Source: an uncultured Parvibacter sp.
GTDB lineage: Bacteria; Actinomycetota; Coriobacteriia; Coriobacteriales; Eggerthellaceae
NCBI GenBank assembly: GCA_910587945.1
Contig: CAJUNI010000001.1
Span: 17,026 to 81,025 of the forward strand
Direction of reading: 5' to 3'
Length of the DNA stretch: 64,000 nt
Positions 16,315 to 24,751 of this stretch are shown piece after piece (the stretch's first letter is position 1; each line of letters begins with the position of its first letter). The notes under the pieces are model-generated. The model was not told where the DNA came from and searched no databases. It worked only from the letters and a program-made list of their open reading frames with translations. A program made the translations under genes and the position numbers.

Positions 16315-17607
16315 ATGATTGAAATACTATGGCATGGTCGCGGAGGCCAAGGGGCTTTCACGGCGGCACGACTCTTAGGAGCGGCGGCTTCGTTGGAGGA
16401 AAGCCTCTATGGGCTGGCGTTTCCCTCCTTTGGCCCGGAACGCCGGGGCGCTCCCATGCGTGCGTTTACGAAAGTGGCTGACCGCCCGATAGGGGATCGA
16501 AGCGCCATCAGTTCCGCCGACTATGTGGTGTATCTCGACGACACGCTGTTTAGCTTTGATCCGGCCGAAGAGGATCCCGCTTGGGCCCAGGAACTCAAAC
16601 CCGGTGGGCGAGTGCTGGTTAACAGCACCGAGGAGTTTGCCGATCCGCGGGTGCTGAGCATTGACGCCAACGGACTTTCCGAAACTATTTTGGGACGGCC
16701 CATTCCTAACACGGTATTTCTGGGTGCCTTGGCGGCCCTCGACGATTCGCTCACGTTATCGGCGATGGAAGAAGCCATTCGCCAGCTCATGGCCCCTAAA
16801 CTGCACGAGAAGAATTGCGCTATTGTGCGCCAGGCCTATGAGGAGGTGCTAGAGCAGAAGCGCCAGCGGGACTACTCAGAGGAGGAGTCGCGCAACGCTA
16901 CGGCACAGTCCTCTTATGCCGACAATGAGGAGCAGGCAGGCGAAGCGGAGGGTCACTCTCAGGCCCCCGCGGAAGCTCAAGCAGTCACGCTCGCCGGGGA
17001 GCATGCGGGCTCCGGTCAACAAGCCACCGCCGATGTTTCTCGTGAAACGCTCACTCCCGGCCGAAACCCTCAAGCACTGATTCCCCAGCTGAGAGATACT
17101 CACGACACGGCGGCACCGAGTTTGGACCCGGCAGTGTTCGCCCAGAATACCTGCTATCAAGCCGGTCATTTAGTGACTCGCAATGCGGGATGGCGCAATC
17201 AGCGCCCCGTAATCAGCGCTGATGTCTGTACCGGATGCTTGCAGTGTTATCTCTATTGCCCAGATGGCACTATCTATAAGACGGGCGCCACAAAAGACGA
17301 GCTGGCTCAAGAGCGGCCCGGGTTTACCGCGGTGGCTATCGATTATGACTTCTGTAAAGGCTGCGGGATTTGCGCGAAGGTTTGTCGCTTCGATGCCATT
17401 GCCATGATTCCGGAGCAAGAGGCCCAAGAGGCGGAAACGCTGGCTGCCACCCAACAAGTAGTGGGGCTGGGGGTCGATAGCGCAGACGCCATCATGAGCA
17501 ATGAATATGGAGAGCCGCTGAGTGCGGAAGAAGCGGCGGCAGGCGAGAAGCTCGCGGCTCAGTGGCTGGCAGAATTTGAACAGGCGAGTGGGGAGGCCCA
17601 TCGATGA
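16315..17607 (+). CDS. porG: 2-oxoacid:ferredoxin oxidoreductase, fused gamma and delta (ferredoxin) subunits
   Basis: A 430-residue fusion. Residues 1-185 are the gamma subunit (WHGRGGQGAFTAARLL, then FGPERRGAPMRAF). Residues ~190-285 are an acidic low-complexity linker. Residues ~300-370 are the delta subunit with two 4Fe-4S clusters (CTGCLQCYLYCP and CKGCGICAKVC). The complex oxidises a 2-oxo acid with CoA to acyl-CoA and CO2, reducing ferredoxin. The stop overlaps the next start (ATGA), so it is co-translated with the alpha subunit. A TATGAT -10-like element is at 16253-16258, and a small TCAATC/GATTGA hairpin precedes the start. The linker DNA contains a parS-like sequence. Pyruvate or an aromatic/branched 2-oxo acid are all possible substrates. 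Confidence 0.92.
   Translation: MIEILWHGRGGQGAFTAARLLGAAASLEESLYGLAFPSFGPERRGAPMRAFTKVADRPIGDRSAISSADYVVYLDDTLFSFDPAEEDPAWAQELKPGGRVLVNSTEEFADPRVLSIDANGLSETILGRPIPNTVFLGALAALDDSLTLSAMEEAIRQLMAPKLHEKNCAIVRQAYEEVLEQKRQRDYSEEESRNATAQSSYADNEEQAGEAEGHSQAPAEAQAVTLAGEHAGSGQQATADVSRETLTPGRNPQALIPQLRDTHDTAAPSLDPAVFAQNTCYQAGHLVTRNAGWRNQRPVISADVCTGCLQCYLYCPDGTIYKTGATKDELAQERPGFTAVAIDYDFCKGCGICAKVCRFDAIAMIPEQEAQEAETLAATQQVVGLGVDSADAIMSNEYGEPLSAEEAAAGEKLAAQWLAEFEQASGEAHR
17034..17049. promoter_or_regulatory. parS-like palindrome inside the gamma-delta linker coding sequence
   Basis: TGTTTCTCGTGAAACG matches 14 of 16 positions of the parS sites at 265 and 317 (mismatches at positions 7 and 16). It encodes VSRET within the unconserved linker, where protein constraints are weak. 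It is 17 kb from parB. Confidence 0.55.
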
Positions 17608-18836
17608 AGCAATTTCTTTCAGGGGACGAGGCCTTGGCAGAAGGGGTTCGCCTGGCGCGACCTCAGGTAATTTCCGCCTACCCCATCACTCCTCAAACCG
17701 TGGTAGTTGAACGCCTTTCCGAGATGGTGGAAGAGGGCGAGCTTCAGGCCGAGTACGTCCATGTGGAATCAGAACATTCGGCGCTGAGCTGCGCTATGGG
17801 AGCATCGGCTACGGGGGCGCGGACCTTTACCGCCACCTCAAGCCAAGGTTTGCTCTACATGGCCGAGGTGTTGACCTACGCGGCGGGCGGCCGATTCCCC
17901 ATTGTGATGATGAATGCTAACCGCGCCACTGCGCTCCCCTGGAATATTTACGGGGACCAGCGCGATTCCTTAGCGCTACTGGACCACGGATGGATTCAAG
18001 CCTACGCGAAGGACAACCAAGAAGCGTTGGACCTAGCTCTTATGGCCTATCGCATTGCGGAGGACCCGCGAGTAAGTACACCGTTCATGATTAATCTTGA
18101 TGGGTTTGCCCTCACGCACACCTACGAAACGGTGGACGTGCCTGAGCAATCCCAAGCCGACGCCTACCTGCCGCCCTACACCACGAGCAATCGGTTTGAC
18201 TTTGGGCAGCCGGTCAACCTTGGTTATTCCGCCGGTCCCGAATACAACCGCTATTACAAATACGAGGCCCATCGGGCGCTTGAGGCTACAGCAGCAGTTA
18301 TTGAGGAAGCCGAAGCGCAATTTACAGAGGTCTTTGGGCGCCCCTATAGCGGCATGATTGAGGCCTACCAGGCTGAAGACGCGGAATATATTCTGGTCAC
18401 GCTTGGCTCCATCAGCGGGTTGGTGGCTCAAGTGGTAGACAAGCTCCGCGCTCAGGGCCAGGCAGTGGGGATGGTTCGCGTTCGCTATATGCGGCCGTTC
18501 CCCGCAGCCCAACTTGCCCAGGCCTTGGATTCCTGTCGGGCGTTCGGGGTGTTGGAAAAAGACATTTCCTTTGGCGCAGAGGGAACCTTGTTTACCAATG
18601 TGTGTTCTGCGCTGTACCAAGGGGGTGTAACCGCGCCGGGCGTGAACGTGATCGGGGGCCTTGGCGGCGATGACATCACTGATGGCCAGATTGAAGCCAT
18701 CTTTACGGAACTGCAGCAACGAGCTGCGCTGAGTGAAGCCCATCAAGAAGTCCAAGAAGAACTGCCGTCGGTTATTTTCTTGGGAATTGAGGAACCAGCC
18801 GTAAGCGCAGATTCTGCTCGGGGGGAGGTGCACTAA
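17604..18836 (+). CDS. porA: 2-oxoacid:ferredoxin oxidoreductase, alpha subunit
   Basis: A 410-residue alpha subunit with the N-terminal pyrimidine-binding domain (ISAYPITPQTVVVERL, then VESEHSALS) and the TSSQGLLYMAEVL signature near residue 80. The C-terminal transketolase-like domain contains VGMVRVRYMRPFP. It pairs with the beta subunit to form the thiamine-pyrophosphate active site. The start overlaps the gamma-delta stop as ATGA, and the stop overlaps the beta start as TAATG. This is a tightly coupled operon in the order gamma-delta, alpha, beta. Substrate specificity (pyruvate versus branched or aromatic 2-oxo acids) cannot be read from the sequence by eye. Confidence 0.93.
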   Translation: MKQFLSGDEALAEGVRLARPQVISAYPITPQTVVVERLSEMVEEGELQAEYVHVESEHSALSCAMGASATGARTFTATSSQGLLYMAEVLTYAAGGRFPIVMMNANRATALPWNIYGDQRDSLALLDHGWIQAYAKDNQEALDLALMAYRIAEDPRVSTPFMINLDGFALTHTYETVDVPEQSQADAYLPPYTTSNRFDFGQPVNLGYSAGPEYNRYYKYEAHRALEATAAVIEEAEAQFTEVFGRPYSGMIEAYQAEDAEYILVTLGSISGLVAQVVDKLRAQGQAVGMVRVRYMRPFPAAQLAQALDSCRAFGVLEKDISFGAEGTLFTNVCSALYQGGVTAPGVNVIGGLGGDDITDGQIEAIFTELQQRAALSEAHQEVQEELPSVIFLGIEEPAVSADSARGEVH

Positions 18837-19765
18837 TGGTCATGCAAGGAAAACCAACAGCTGCATCGATAGGCGATGACGAGCTGTTCTTTGGTCATAA
18901 GGCCTGTGCGGGCTGCGGCGGTAGTTTGGCTGTGCGCGCAGCGCTGAAGGTGCTCGGACCTCAGGCGGTATGCGCGTTGCCGGCCGGATGTATGAGCGCC
19001 GTGGGCTTCAACTTCCCTCAATTATGCTTTGCCAACAATGCCATGATTACTCCCTTTGCCGCCACAGCTGCCGTGCTCACGGGCATCGAAGCGGGCCTGC
19101 GTGCCCAAGGTAAAAAGCCTGAGGATTGCACCGTGGTAGGGTTTGCGGGCGACGGAGGTACCGCCGATATTGGCTTGCAGGCGCTATCGGGAGCTATCGA
19201 TCGCAATGACGATATTCTCTACATTTGCTATGACAACGAAGCCTATATGAACACCGGCATCCAGAAGAGTTCGCTCACTCCGTTTGGGGCCAAGACCACG
19301 ACCACTCCCGCCGGCCATAATGCCCACGGGTGTTTGACTCAAAAGAAGAACCTCTTCGAGATTGTGGCCGCCCACGGTATTCCCTATGCAGCAACGGCCT
19401 CCATTGGGTATCTGCCAGATTTCATGGAGAAAGTTCAGAAAGCAGCGTCGATCCCTGGCACAAAGTACATTCATGTCATAGCGCCCTGTCCGACCGGTTG
19501 GGGCTGTGCGGTGGATGAAACGGTAGAATTGGCCAAGGAAATTGTGGATTGCGGTCTCTGGTATTTAGCGGAATACGAAGGCCCCACTCAAAGCGGTCAG
19601 CCGGGTGGCGTCTTTAGGCTTAACAAACGACCGAAAGCATTCAGCAGTGTGCAAGATTATTTGAAGCGCCAAGGGCGATTTAAAGCCCTTACTGAGGAAG
19701 AACTTGCTATGGTGGAACAAGGGCGCGACGAGCAGTGGGAGCGCATTACCAGCCAGTGGAATTAA
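18836..19765 (+). CDS. porB: 2-oxoacid:ferredoxin oxidoreductase, beta subunit (TPP-binding)
   Basis: A 309-residue beta subunit. Cluster-binding cysteines are in HKACAGCGGSL and LPAGCMS. The thiamine-pyrophosphate/Mg motif is GFAGDGGTADIG near residue 103, followed by YICYDNEAYMNTGIQKS. HVIAPCPTGWG carries the third cysteine region. ATG 18836 overlaps the alpha stop and has GGGGAGG upstream; the second ATG (18842) is an alternative. The AGCS carrier begins only 9 bases after the stop, suggesting that uptake of the amino-acid precursor and oxidation of its 2-oxo acid are co-expressed. Confidence 0.93.
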   Translation: MVMQGKPTAASIGDDELFFGHKACAGCGGSLAVRAALKVLGPQAVCALPAGCMSAVGFNFPQLCFANNAMITPFAATAAVLTGIEAGLRAQGKKPEDCTVVGFAGDGGTADIGLQALSGAIDRNDDILYICYDNEAYMNTGIQKSSLTPFGAKTTTTPAGHNAHGCLTQKKNLFEIVAAHGIPYAATASIGYLPDFMEKVQKAASIPGTKYIHVIAPCPTGWGCAVDETVELAKEIVDCGLWYLAEYEGPTQSGQPGGVFRLNKRPKAFSSVQDYLKRQGRFKALTEEELAMVEQGRDEQWERITSQWN

Positions 19766-19774
19766 GGGGGCGCC

Positions 19775-21304
19775 ATGGAAGAAGAATTGAGCTTCAACGA
19801 TCTCCTCATTAACATCACCGGAGTGATCGATGACTTCATGTATACCTACATCTTGGTATTTCTGCTTGTCATCGTAGGTGTTTGGTTCACGGTCAGAACC
19901 AAAGCCGTGCAAATTCGCTATATCAAAGACATGTTTACCCAGCTGGTGGAAAAGAAGCATGTCGAAGGGAAGAAATCCATTTCTTCCTTCCAGGCGCTTA
20001 TGGTCTCCACGGCCTCGCGGGTAGGCACGGGAAATATCGCGGGTATCGCCACCGCCATTGCCGCCGGAGGTCCAGGCGCGGTGTTTTGGATGTGGCTGAT
20101 GGCCATTGTCGGTTCTGCCTCAGCATTCATCGAGTCAACCTTGGCCCAGATCTTCAAAGTGAAAGCCGATGAAGGCTCGTTCCGCGGTGGTCCTGCCTAC
20201 TACATTCAGCAGGGATTGGGGAAGCGCTGGCTGGGCGTCATATTCGCCATTGCCTTGATCCTTTGCTTTGCTTTTGGATTCAATGGGCTTCAGGCGTTCA
20301 ACATGGCCTCTTCGTTGGAGCACTACATTCCGGATTACGCCACCAACGGAACGGCGGTAGCCCTTGGATTGGTGACTTGCGTATTCACGGCCTTCGTCAT
20401 TTTTGGTGGGGCGAAGCGTATTTCTATCATCACCTCCATCATCGTACCCATTATGGCTATTGCCTACATTGCCTTAGCCATCTGGACCACCTTGACCAAT
20501 GTGGGAGAAATCCCCGCTGTGTTTGCGCTCATTTTTGAGTCAGCCTTTGACTTCCAGTCCATCGCGGGCGGTTTTGCGGGATCGGTAGTCATGCTTGGCA
20601 TCAAGCGTGGCCTGTTCTCCAACGAAGCCGGCATGGGTTCTGCGCCGAACGCTGCAGCTACGGCATCGGTTTCTCATCCCTGTAAGCAAGGGTTGGTGCA
20701 AAGCCTTTCGGTGTACATTGACACCCTGGTGATTTGCACTTGTTCAGCCATGATGGTGCTCATCTTCTTTGTACAGAACCCGGAGCTGGCGGCAAGCTAT
20801 GACGGCATGGCGTTGGTGCAGCAAGCGGTGAATAATTCGGTGGGCGAAGTAGGCATTCATTTCATCACCTTCGCCATTTTTGCGTTTGCTTTCTCAAGCA
20901 TTATTGGTAACTACTTCTACGCCGAGAGCAACATTCGGTTCATCTCTACGAACAAATGGGTGCTGCTCATTTTCCGCCTGTTCTGCTTGGCTGCTATTTT
21001 CTACGGCGCGGTTAACAGCTTTGCTTTGGCTTGGAACTTGGCCGATATCTTCATGGGATTCATGGCGATCATCAACCTGGTGGCCATCATGCTGCTGGGT
21101 AAATGGGCTTTGAAAGCGCTGGACGATTACACGCGCCAGCGTCGCCAAGGGATAGATCCGGTGTTTGTAGCTGACTCTATTCCGGGATTGCCGCGCACCG
21201 AGTGCTGGCACATGGACCATGTGGACAGCTATGGCGAACAACCCATCAAAGAATACCTGGACGAAGCTTTGGATGCTCATGGGGAAGTAGACGGGTTGCA
21301 ATAG
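19775..21304 (+). CDS. Sodium:alanine/glycine symporter (AGCS family)
   Basis: A 509-residue multi-pass membrane carrier of the alanine or glycine:cation symporter family. Family signatures are visible: SSFQALMVSTASRVGTGNIAG near residue 68, FRGGPAYYIQQGLG near residue 132, and KRGLFSNEAGMGSAPNAAA near residue 280. About ten hydrophobic segments follow the family pattern. It imports alanine, glycine or a related small amino acid with sodium. The GGGG ribosome binding site lies in the short gap after porB, placing it in the same operon. Alanine to pyruvate feeding the oxidoreductase is a natural reading, but this is inference. Confidence 0.93.
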   Translation: MEEELSFNDLLINITGVIDDFMYTYILVFLLVIVGVWFTVRTKAVQIRYIKDMFTQLVEKKHVEGKKSISSFQALMVSTASRVGTGNIAGIATAIAAGGPGAVFWMWLMAIVGSASAFIESTLAQIFKVKADEGSFRGGPAYYIQQGLGKRWLGVIFAIALILCFAFGFNGLQAFNMASSLEHYIPDYATNGTAVALGLVTCVFTAFVIFGGAKRISIITSIIVPIMAIAYIALAIWTTLTNVGEIPAVFALIFESAFDFQSIAGGFAGSVVMLGIKRGLFSNEAGMGSAPNAAATASVSHPCKQGLVQSLSVYIDTLVICTCSAMMVLIFFVQNPELAASYDGMALVQQAVNNSVGEVGIHFITFAIFAFAFSSIIGNYFYAESNIRFISTNKWVLLIFRLFCLAAIFYGAVNSFALAWNLADIFMGFMAIINLVAIMLLGKWALKALDDYTRQRRQGIDPVFVADSIPGLPRTECWHMDHVDSYGEQPIKEYLDEALDAHGEVDGLQ

Positions 21305-21587
21305 AACATGGTGAAGTCGGCTGCATGCAGCGTGGCGCGAAGCTCTCGACGGCTTTGGGAGTTGGATGTCTATCGACAGTTGGAAGGACCCTCAGCCGAG
21401 GGAGCGACCGTTCCTGTAAGCAGCTCGGAGGATGACGGGGGCAGCCGCTAGCCCTGTGGGGGGAAGTGTCTGTGAGGGAAGCAGGGCGTGCTTCGCTGGG
21501 TTCGCTTATTTGAGAGGCTGCTTAAAAAATCGGGATAGACTCTGAGGAAGTTCGAGTAATCACCGCCGAGGATGCAGGCGCCTGGGC
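21305..21587. other. Gene-free stretch between the convergent AGCS and proC genes
   Basis: 283 GC-rich bases with no supported reading frame and no convincing terminator. I tested it by eye for tRNA, SRP RNA and tmRNA hallmarks and saw none. A short CCTC/GAGG hairpin near 21392 is all I can point to. Confidence 0.4.
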
Positions 21588-22382
21588 CTAGAGCTGGGCG
21601 CTCTTTTCGACGCAGGCAGCAATGGCATTCATAGCGGCTGCGCGGAATCCCCCTTCTTCCAAAACCCGCACGCCTTCAATGGTCGTGCCACCGGGGGAGC
21701 AGACTTTATCTTTCAGGGCTTCCGGATGCTCCTTGGTTTCAAGGTAGAGTTGAGCACTTCCGAGCAAGGACTGCGCCGCAAACTCCAAGGCTTGAGCCCG
21801 AGGCATGCCAGCGGCCACGGCGCCATCGGCCAGCGCTTCAATAAACATGAAGGCGAAGGCGGGAGAGCTTCCCCCCACCGCACCGGCGGCATCCATGAGA
21901 CGCTCGGGAATTTCGATCACGCGTCCAAAGCTGCCCATCAACTGAGCGACCAAAGCGCAATCTTCATCGGTGGCTTCCGCGTTTGCGCAAAGGGCCGTGC
22001 AACCAGCTCCGACGAGAGCCGGGGTATTAGGCATGCAGCGTACTAAGTGCAACGGACGACCGAAAAGTTGCTCAATGCGTGCGCAGCTTAAGCCCGCGGC
22101 AATAGAAACCACTAAGGTCTCAGGGCGAACGACGTCCTTGATCTCATTAATGACTTCGGGAAACATCTGAGGCTTAACTGCCAAGATCAGCACCTCTGCC
22201 TTTTTGGCTACTTCGCTATTGGATGCTGTGGTTTGGATCGCAAAATCTTCCACCATTGCGGTGCGGGTTTGTTCGTGAGGCGCGGAACCCACAATGGAGG
22301 AAGGCTCGGCAATGCCTTTGCTAATCAGGCCGCCAATAATGGCACGGGCCATATTTCCCAAACCAATGAATCCAATATTCAT
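21588..22382 (-). CDS. proC: Pyrroline-5-carboxylate reductase
   Basis: A 264-residue NAD(P)H-dependent enzyme for the last step of proline synthesis. The N-terminal Rossmann motif is IGFIGLGNMARAIIGGL. The family signature is at the C-terminus: SPGGTTIEGVRVLEEGGFRA, with the catalytic-core MPNTPALVGAG near residue 117. ATG 22382 is preceded by AGAAGGA. It is the last gene of a leftward run (MFS pump, nitroreductase, proC). With the TIGR00300 enzyme 6 kb away, there may be two routes to proline. Confidence 0.94.
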   Translation of the reverse strand: MNIGFIGLGNMARAIIGGLISKGIAEPSSIVGSAPHEQTRTAMVEDFAIQTTASNSEVAKKAEVLILAVKPQMFPEVINEIKDVVRPETLVVSIAAGLSCARIEQLFGRPLHLVRCMPNTPALVGAGCTALCANAEATDEDCALVAQLMGSFGRVIEIPERLMDAAGAVGGSSPAFAFMFIEALADGAVAAGMPRAQALEFAAQSLLGSAQLYLETKEHPEALKDKVCSPGGTTIEGVRVLEEGGFRAAAMNAIAACVEKSAQL

Positions 22383-22486
22383 GAAACGATCCTTCTCGCG
22401 CAGACTTTAGAGTAGTCCCATTGTAGAACAGAACCTCGGCTGCCCGGGGGCGATGGGCGGAGGGTGCTGCCCGAGCGGAGGCAGAG

Positions 22487-23335
22487 CTAGGCCCAGTAAA
22501 AGGCAGCGTCGCCGGCACCGATTTCGAAATGAAGTTTGGCAATACCTAAGTCTACGCGGGTAAAGGCACCGCGCTTTGTGCTGGCGCGCACGAGCGGCGT
22601 GCCATCATCGGCGTTACCGGCCAGGGCAAAGCGAAACTTCTGTTGGTTGAGCGCCGTGGGAGCCAATAGGGCGGCATCCACTCCTTGACGAAACCAGAGG
22701 GGTGCATGGTCATAGTCGGAGCTTATAACGGATGGCGCCACGGAAGAATGAGGAGTGCCTTGGGTGGTGCCGTGGCCGAGGGCAATGATAAGCGCTAACT
22801 TCTGCCCGAGCGTAATGGAGTACACCCCGTTGACTACTTTGTAGGTGCCCCCAATCCAGCAGCTGTTTAGACCGAGTTGCTGAGCTAAGAGCACGAGCTG
22901 CTCTCCGTAATAGCCGGTGTATTCATCGGCCTCTTTGCCCTCTGGCTGTACGGCTGCAATGTAGTTACGGGCGCCACTGAACTTTACGAGTTTCGCCTTG
23001 AATCCCGATAAGGCAGCAGGCTCATCCAAGGCCAGCTGAAAGGCTAAGCCAGTTTCCTCGTTGATCTGGGCAAGAGCGGCCTGCAGGATTTCCACTACCG
23101 GCTCGCTCAAGGGCTCATCAGTGAAACTGCGCACCGAATGACGCTCACGCAGGGCCTCTTCAAGAGAGCAGGCAGGGGTGACGGAACTAGCGATACCTGA
23201 ATTCTCTAAAAGAGGGAGAGTAGACAGGAATGAGGGCGCGGCACTCTCGATTGAAGTCACGAGGGAAGAGGCAGGGGATTGGTCGGAAGTCTCAAACTTC
23301 GGGGAAGAAGCAGCGGATTGGGTTTGGGCACTCAT
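22487..23335 (-). CDS. Nitroreductase-family FMN oxidoreductase
   Basis: A 282-residue protein with an atypical Ser/Ala-rich N-terminal extension of ~60 residues, followed by the nitroreductase fold. RERHSVRSFTDEPL is the FMN phosphate-binding entry, and GYYGEQLVLLAQQLGLNSCWIGGTY is the central helix with the family glycines. The C-terminal half (FRQGVDAALLAPTALNQQ) fits the two-lobed nitroreductase subgroup. It probably reduces nitro-aromatics, quinones or flavins with NAD(P)H; the natural substrate is unknown. ATG 23335 has a perfect AAAGGAG 5 bases upstream. It lies directly downstream of the MFS pump on the same strand. Confidence 0.82.
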   Translation of the reverse strand: MSAQTQSAASSPKFETSDQSPASSLVTSIESAAPSFLSTLPLLENSGIASSVTPACSLEEALRERHSVRSFTDEPLSEPVVEILQAALAQINEETGLAFQLALDEPAALSGFKAKLVKFSGARNYIAAVQPEGKEADEYTGYYGEQLVLLAQQLGLNSCWIGGTYKVVNGVYSITLGQKLALIIALGHGTTQGTPHSSVAPSVISSDYDHAPLWFRQGVDAALLAPTALNQQKFRFALAGNADDGTPLVRASTKRGAFTRVDLGIAKLHFEIGAGDAAFYWA

Positions 23336-23363
23336 GATTGCTCCTTTAGGAGAAAGACAAACA

Positions 23364-24611
23364 TCAACCCCGTTTATCAGGGCGGTGGTAACGGCGAAGA
23401 TAGACTGCCCAACATCCTATCATCACAAGCACCGAGACGACGGCAACGGATTGCACACCTTCCACCATGCCCAGCCCCATGGATCCCGCAAACATTCCCA
23501 CACACCCAAAGGCCGCAGCTGTAAAACTAATGAGAGATGAGGCCGTGCCAATGCCCGAGGTGAGGGGGCCCAACAAAAAGCTCGCTGTCATTGGCCGCAC
23601 AAAGGCTCCCAAAAATGCCATCACCATCATGCAGGCCATGAAGGGCCACGGGCCGCTGTTTCCCACCAGCACTAAGGGGAACGCCAGGATGCCCAACACG
23701 GCAATAAATACCGTCATCAGGCGCGGAACATGGATGACGGATTCGTACTTCATGTAGATCAAGGGGCTCAATATTGCCGATACCGAGGTGATCGCAAAAA
23801 TAACGCCAAAGAGCGCCGTAGACACACCGAAGTGTTCCTCATAAATGTAGGAGGCATTCCCGATATAAGCCATGAAAGGTGCGTTGAACAGGGAGCCCAC
23901 AATTAACGGAAGGGCGAAGGAGCCGTGGCGCAATAGGGCAAAGCCGCCCAAAAAGGGCTTCACCAAAGAGCCGGTTACCCGTTCTTCAGCGGGAAGTGTT
24001 TCTTTCATAACCAGCACGAGGCCCAGGCAAAGAATTAAAAGAGCAGCAATGGCAAGGAAGCTGCCGCGCCACCCACCAAGGGCCAAGACGGCTACCCCCA
24101 AAAGCGGTGCCACTACGGGAGCCACCATGGCGACAGCCTGGGTGAACGCGAGGGTCTTCGCCATTTGGTCACCCTCAAAGCAGTCTTTCACAATGGCCAT
24201 GCCCCCGGCTACCATGCCGCCGCTCGCAAGGCCTTGCAACGAGCGCAGCACCAACAGCACTTCAATGGTGGGGGACGCCGCACAGGAAAGGCAGGCGAGA
24301 GTGGCTACGAGACTGCAGCCAAGAAGCATCGGCCGTCGTCCTGTTTTGTCGCTGAGGGTTCCCCAAATCAGTGTGCCCACAGCCATGAACAGAAAGAATA
24401 CCGTGAGGGTTTGGCTGGTAAGGGCCGCATCTGAGCCAAGCTCTGCGGTCACGGCGGGCAGACCCGGAAGATACATGTCTGCCGATAGGGGTGGGATGGT
24501 AGAAAGAAGGCCCGCGAGGGCAATGATGAGACCGTTGGAATTGGAGCCATGGTTGCGACCCGAGGGGGATAACTCAGGCGAACCAAGGGAAGTGTCAACA
24601 GTCTTTGCTAT
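23364..24611 (-). CDS. Bcr/CflA-type MFS drug efflux transporter, apparent ATA start
   Basis: Twelve-helix major-facilitator pump with DMYLPGLP, GTLSDKTGRRPMLL (motif A) and LRSLQGLASGGM. A start at ATG 24476 would give 370 residues but would cut off the first helix. The same frame continues upstream with NGLIIALAGLLSTIPPLSA joined to DMYLPGLP, which is the normal first helix. No ATG, GTG or TTG occurs before the stop upstream. GAAGGAG (24618-24624) sits 6 bases before an ATA at 24609-24611, exactly where a start belongs. The full protein would have 415 residues. Either ATA is used inefficiently or ATG has mutated to ATA. It is followed by the nitroreductase and proC genes. Confidence 0.85.
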   Translation of the reverse strand: MAKTVDTSLGSPELSPSGRNHGSNSNGLIIALAGLLSTIPPLSADMYLPGLPAVTAELGSDAALTSQTLTVFFLFMAVGTLIWGTLSDKTGRRPMLLGCSLVATLACLSCAASPTIEVLLVLRSLQGLASGGMVAGGMAIVKDCFEGDQMAKTLAFTQAVAMVAPVVAPLLGVAVLALGGWRGSFLAIAALLILCLGLVLVMKETLPAEERVTGSLVKPFLGGFALLRHGSFALPLIVGSLFNAPFMAYIGNASYIYEEHFGVSTALFGVIFAITSVSAILSPLIYMKYESVIHVPRLMTVFIAVLGILAFPLVLVGNSGPWPFMACMMVMAFLGAFVRPMTASFLLGPLTSGIGTASSLISFTAAAFGCVGMFAGSMGLGMVEGVQSVAVVSVLVMIGCWAVYLRRYHRPDKRG

Positions 24612-24624
24612 AGGATGCTCCTTC
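24609..24624 (-). promoter_or_regulatory. Ribosome binding site and non-canonical ATA start of the MFS gene
   Basis: On the minus strand GAAGGAG, CATCCT and ATA follow one another: a perfect Shine-Dalgarno with 6-base spacing to an ATA triplet. Every other gene here with such a site has ATG, GTG or TTG. Confidence 0.6.
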
Positions 24625-24751
24625 TGCAGCTATTGTGCGCCTTTGCTGAAGGAGCGTGGCGAACAGCGGTCAAAAGGAAGCCCTAATTGTTGGGTTGATT
24701 CGGTAAGAGGTGGGGTGAGAGACGGGGATCCGGGTGAGGCCCAAGCTCGAT

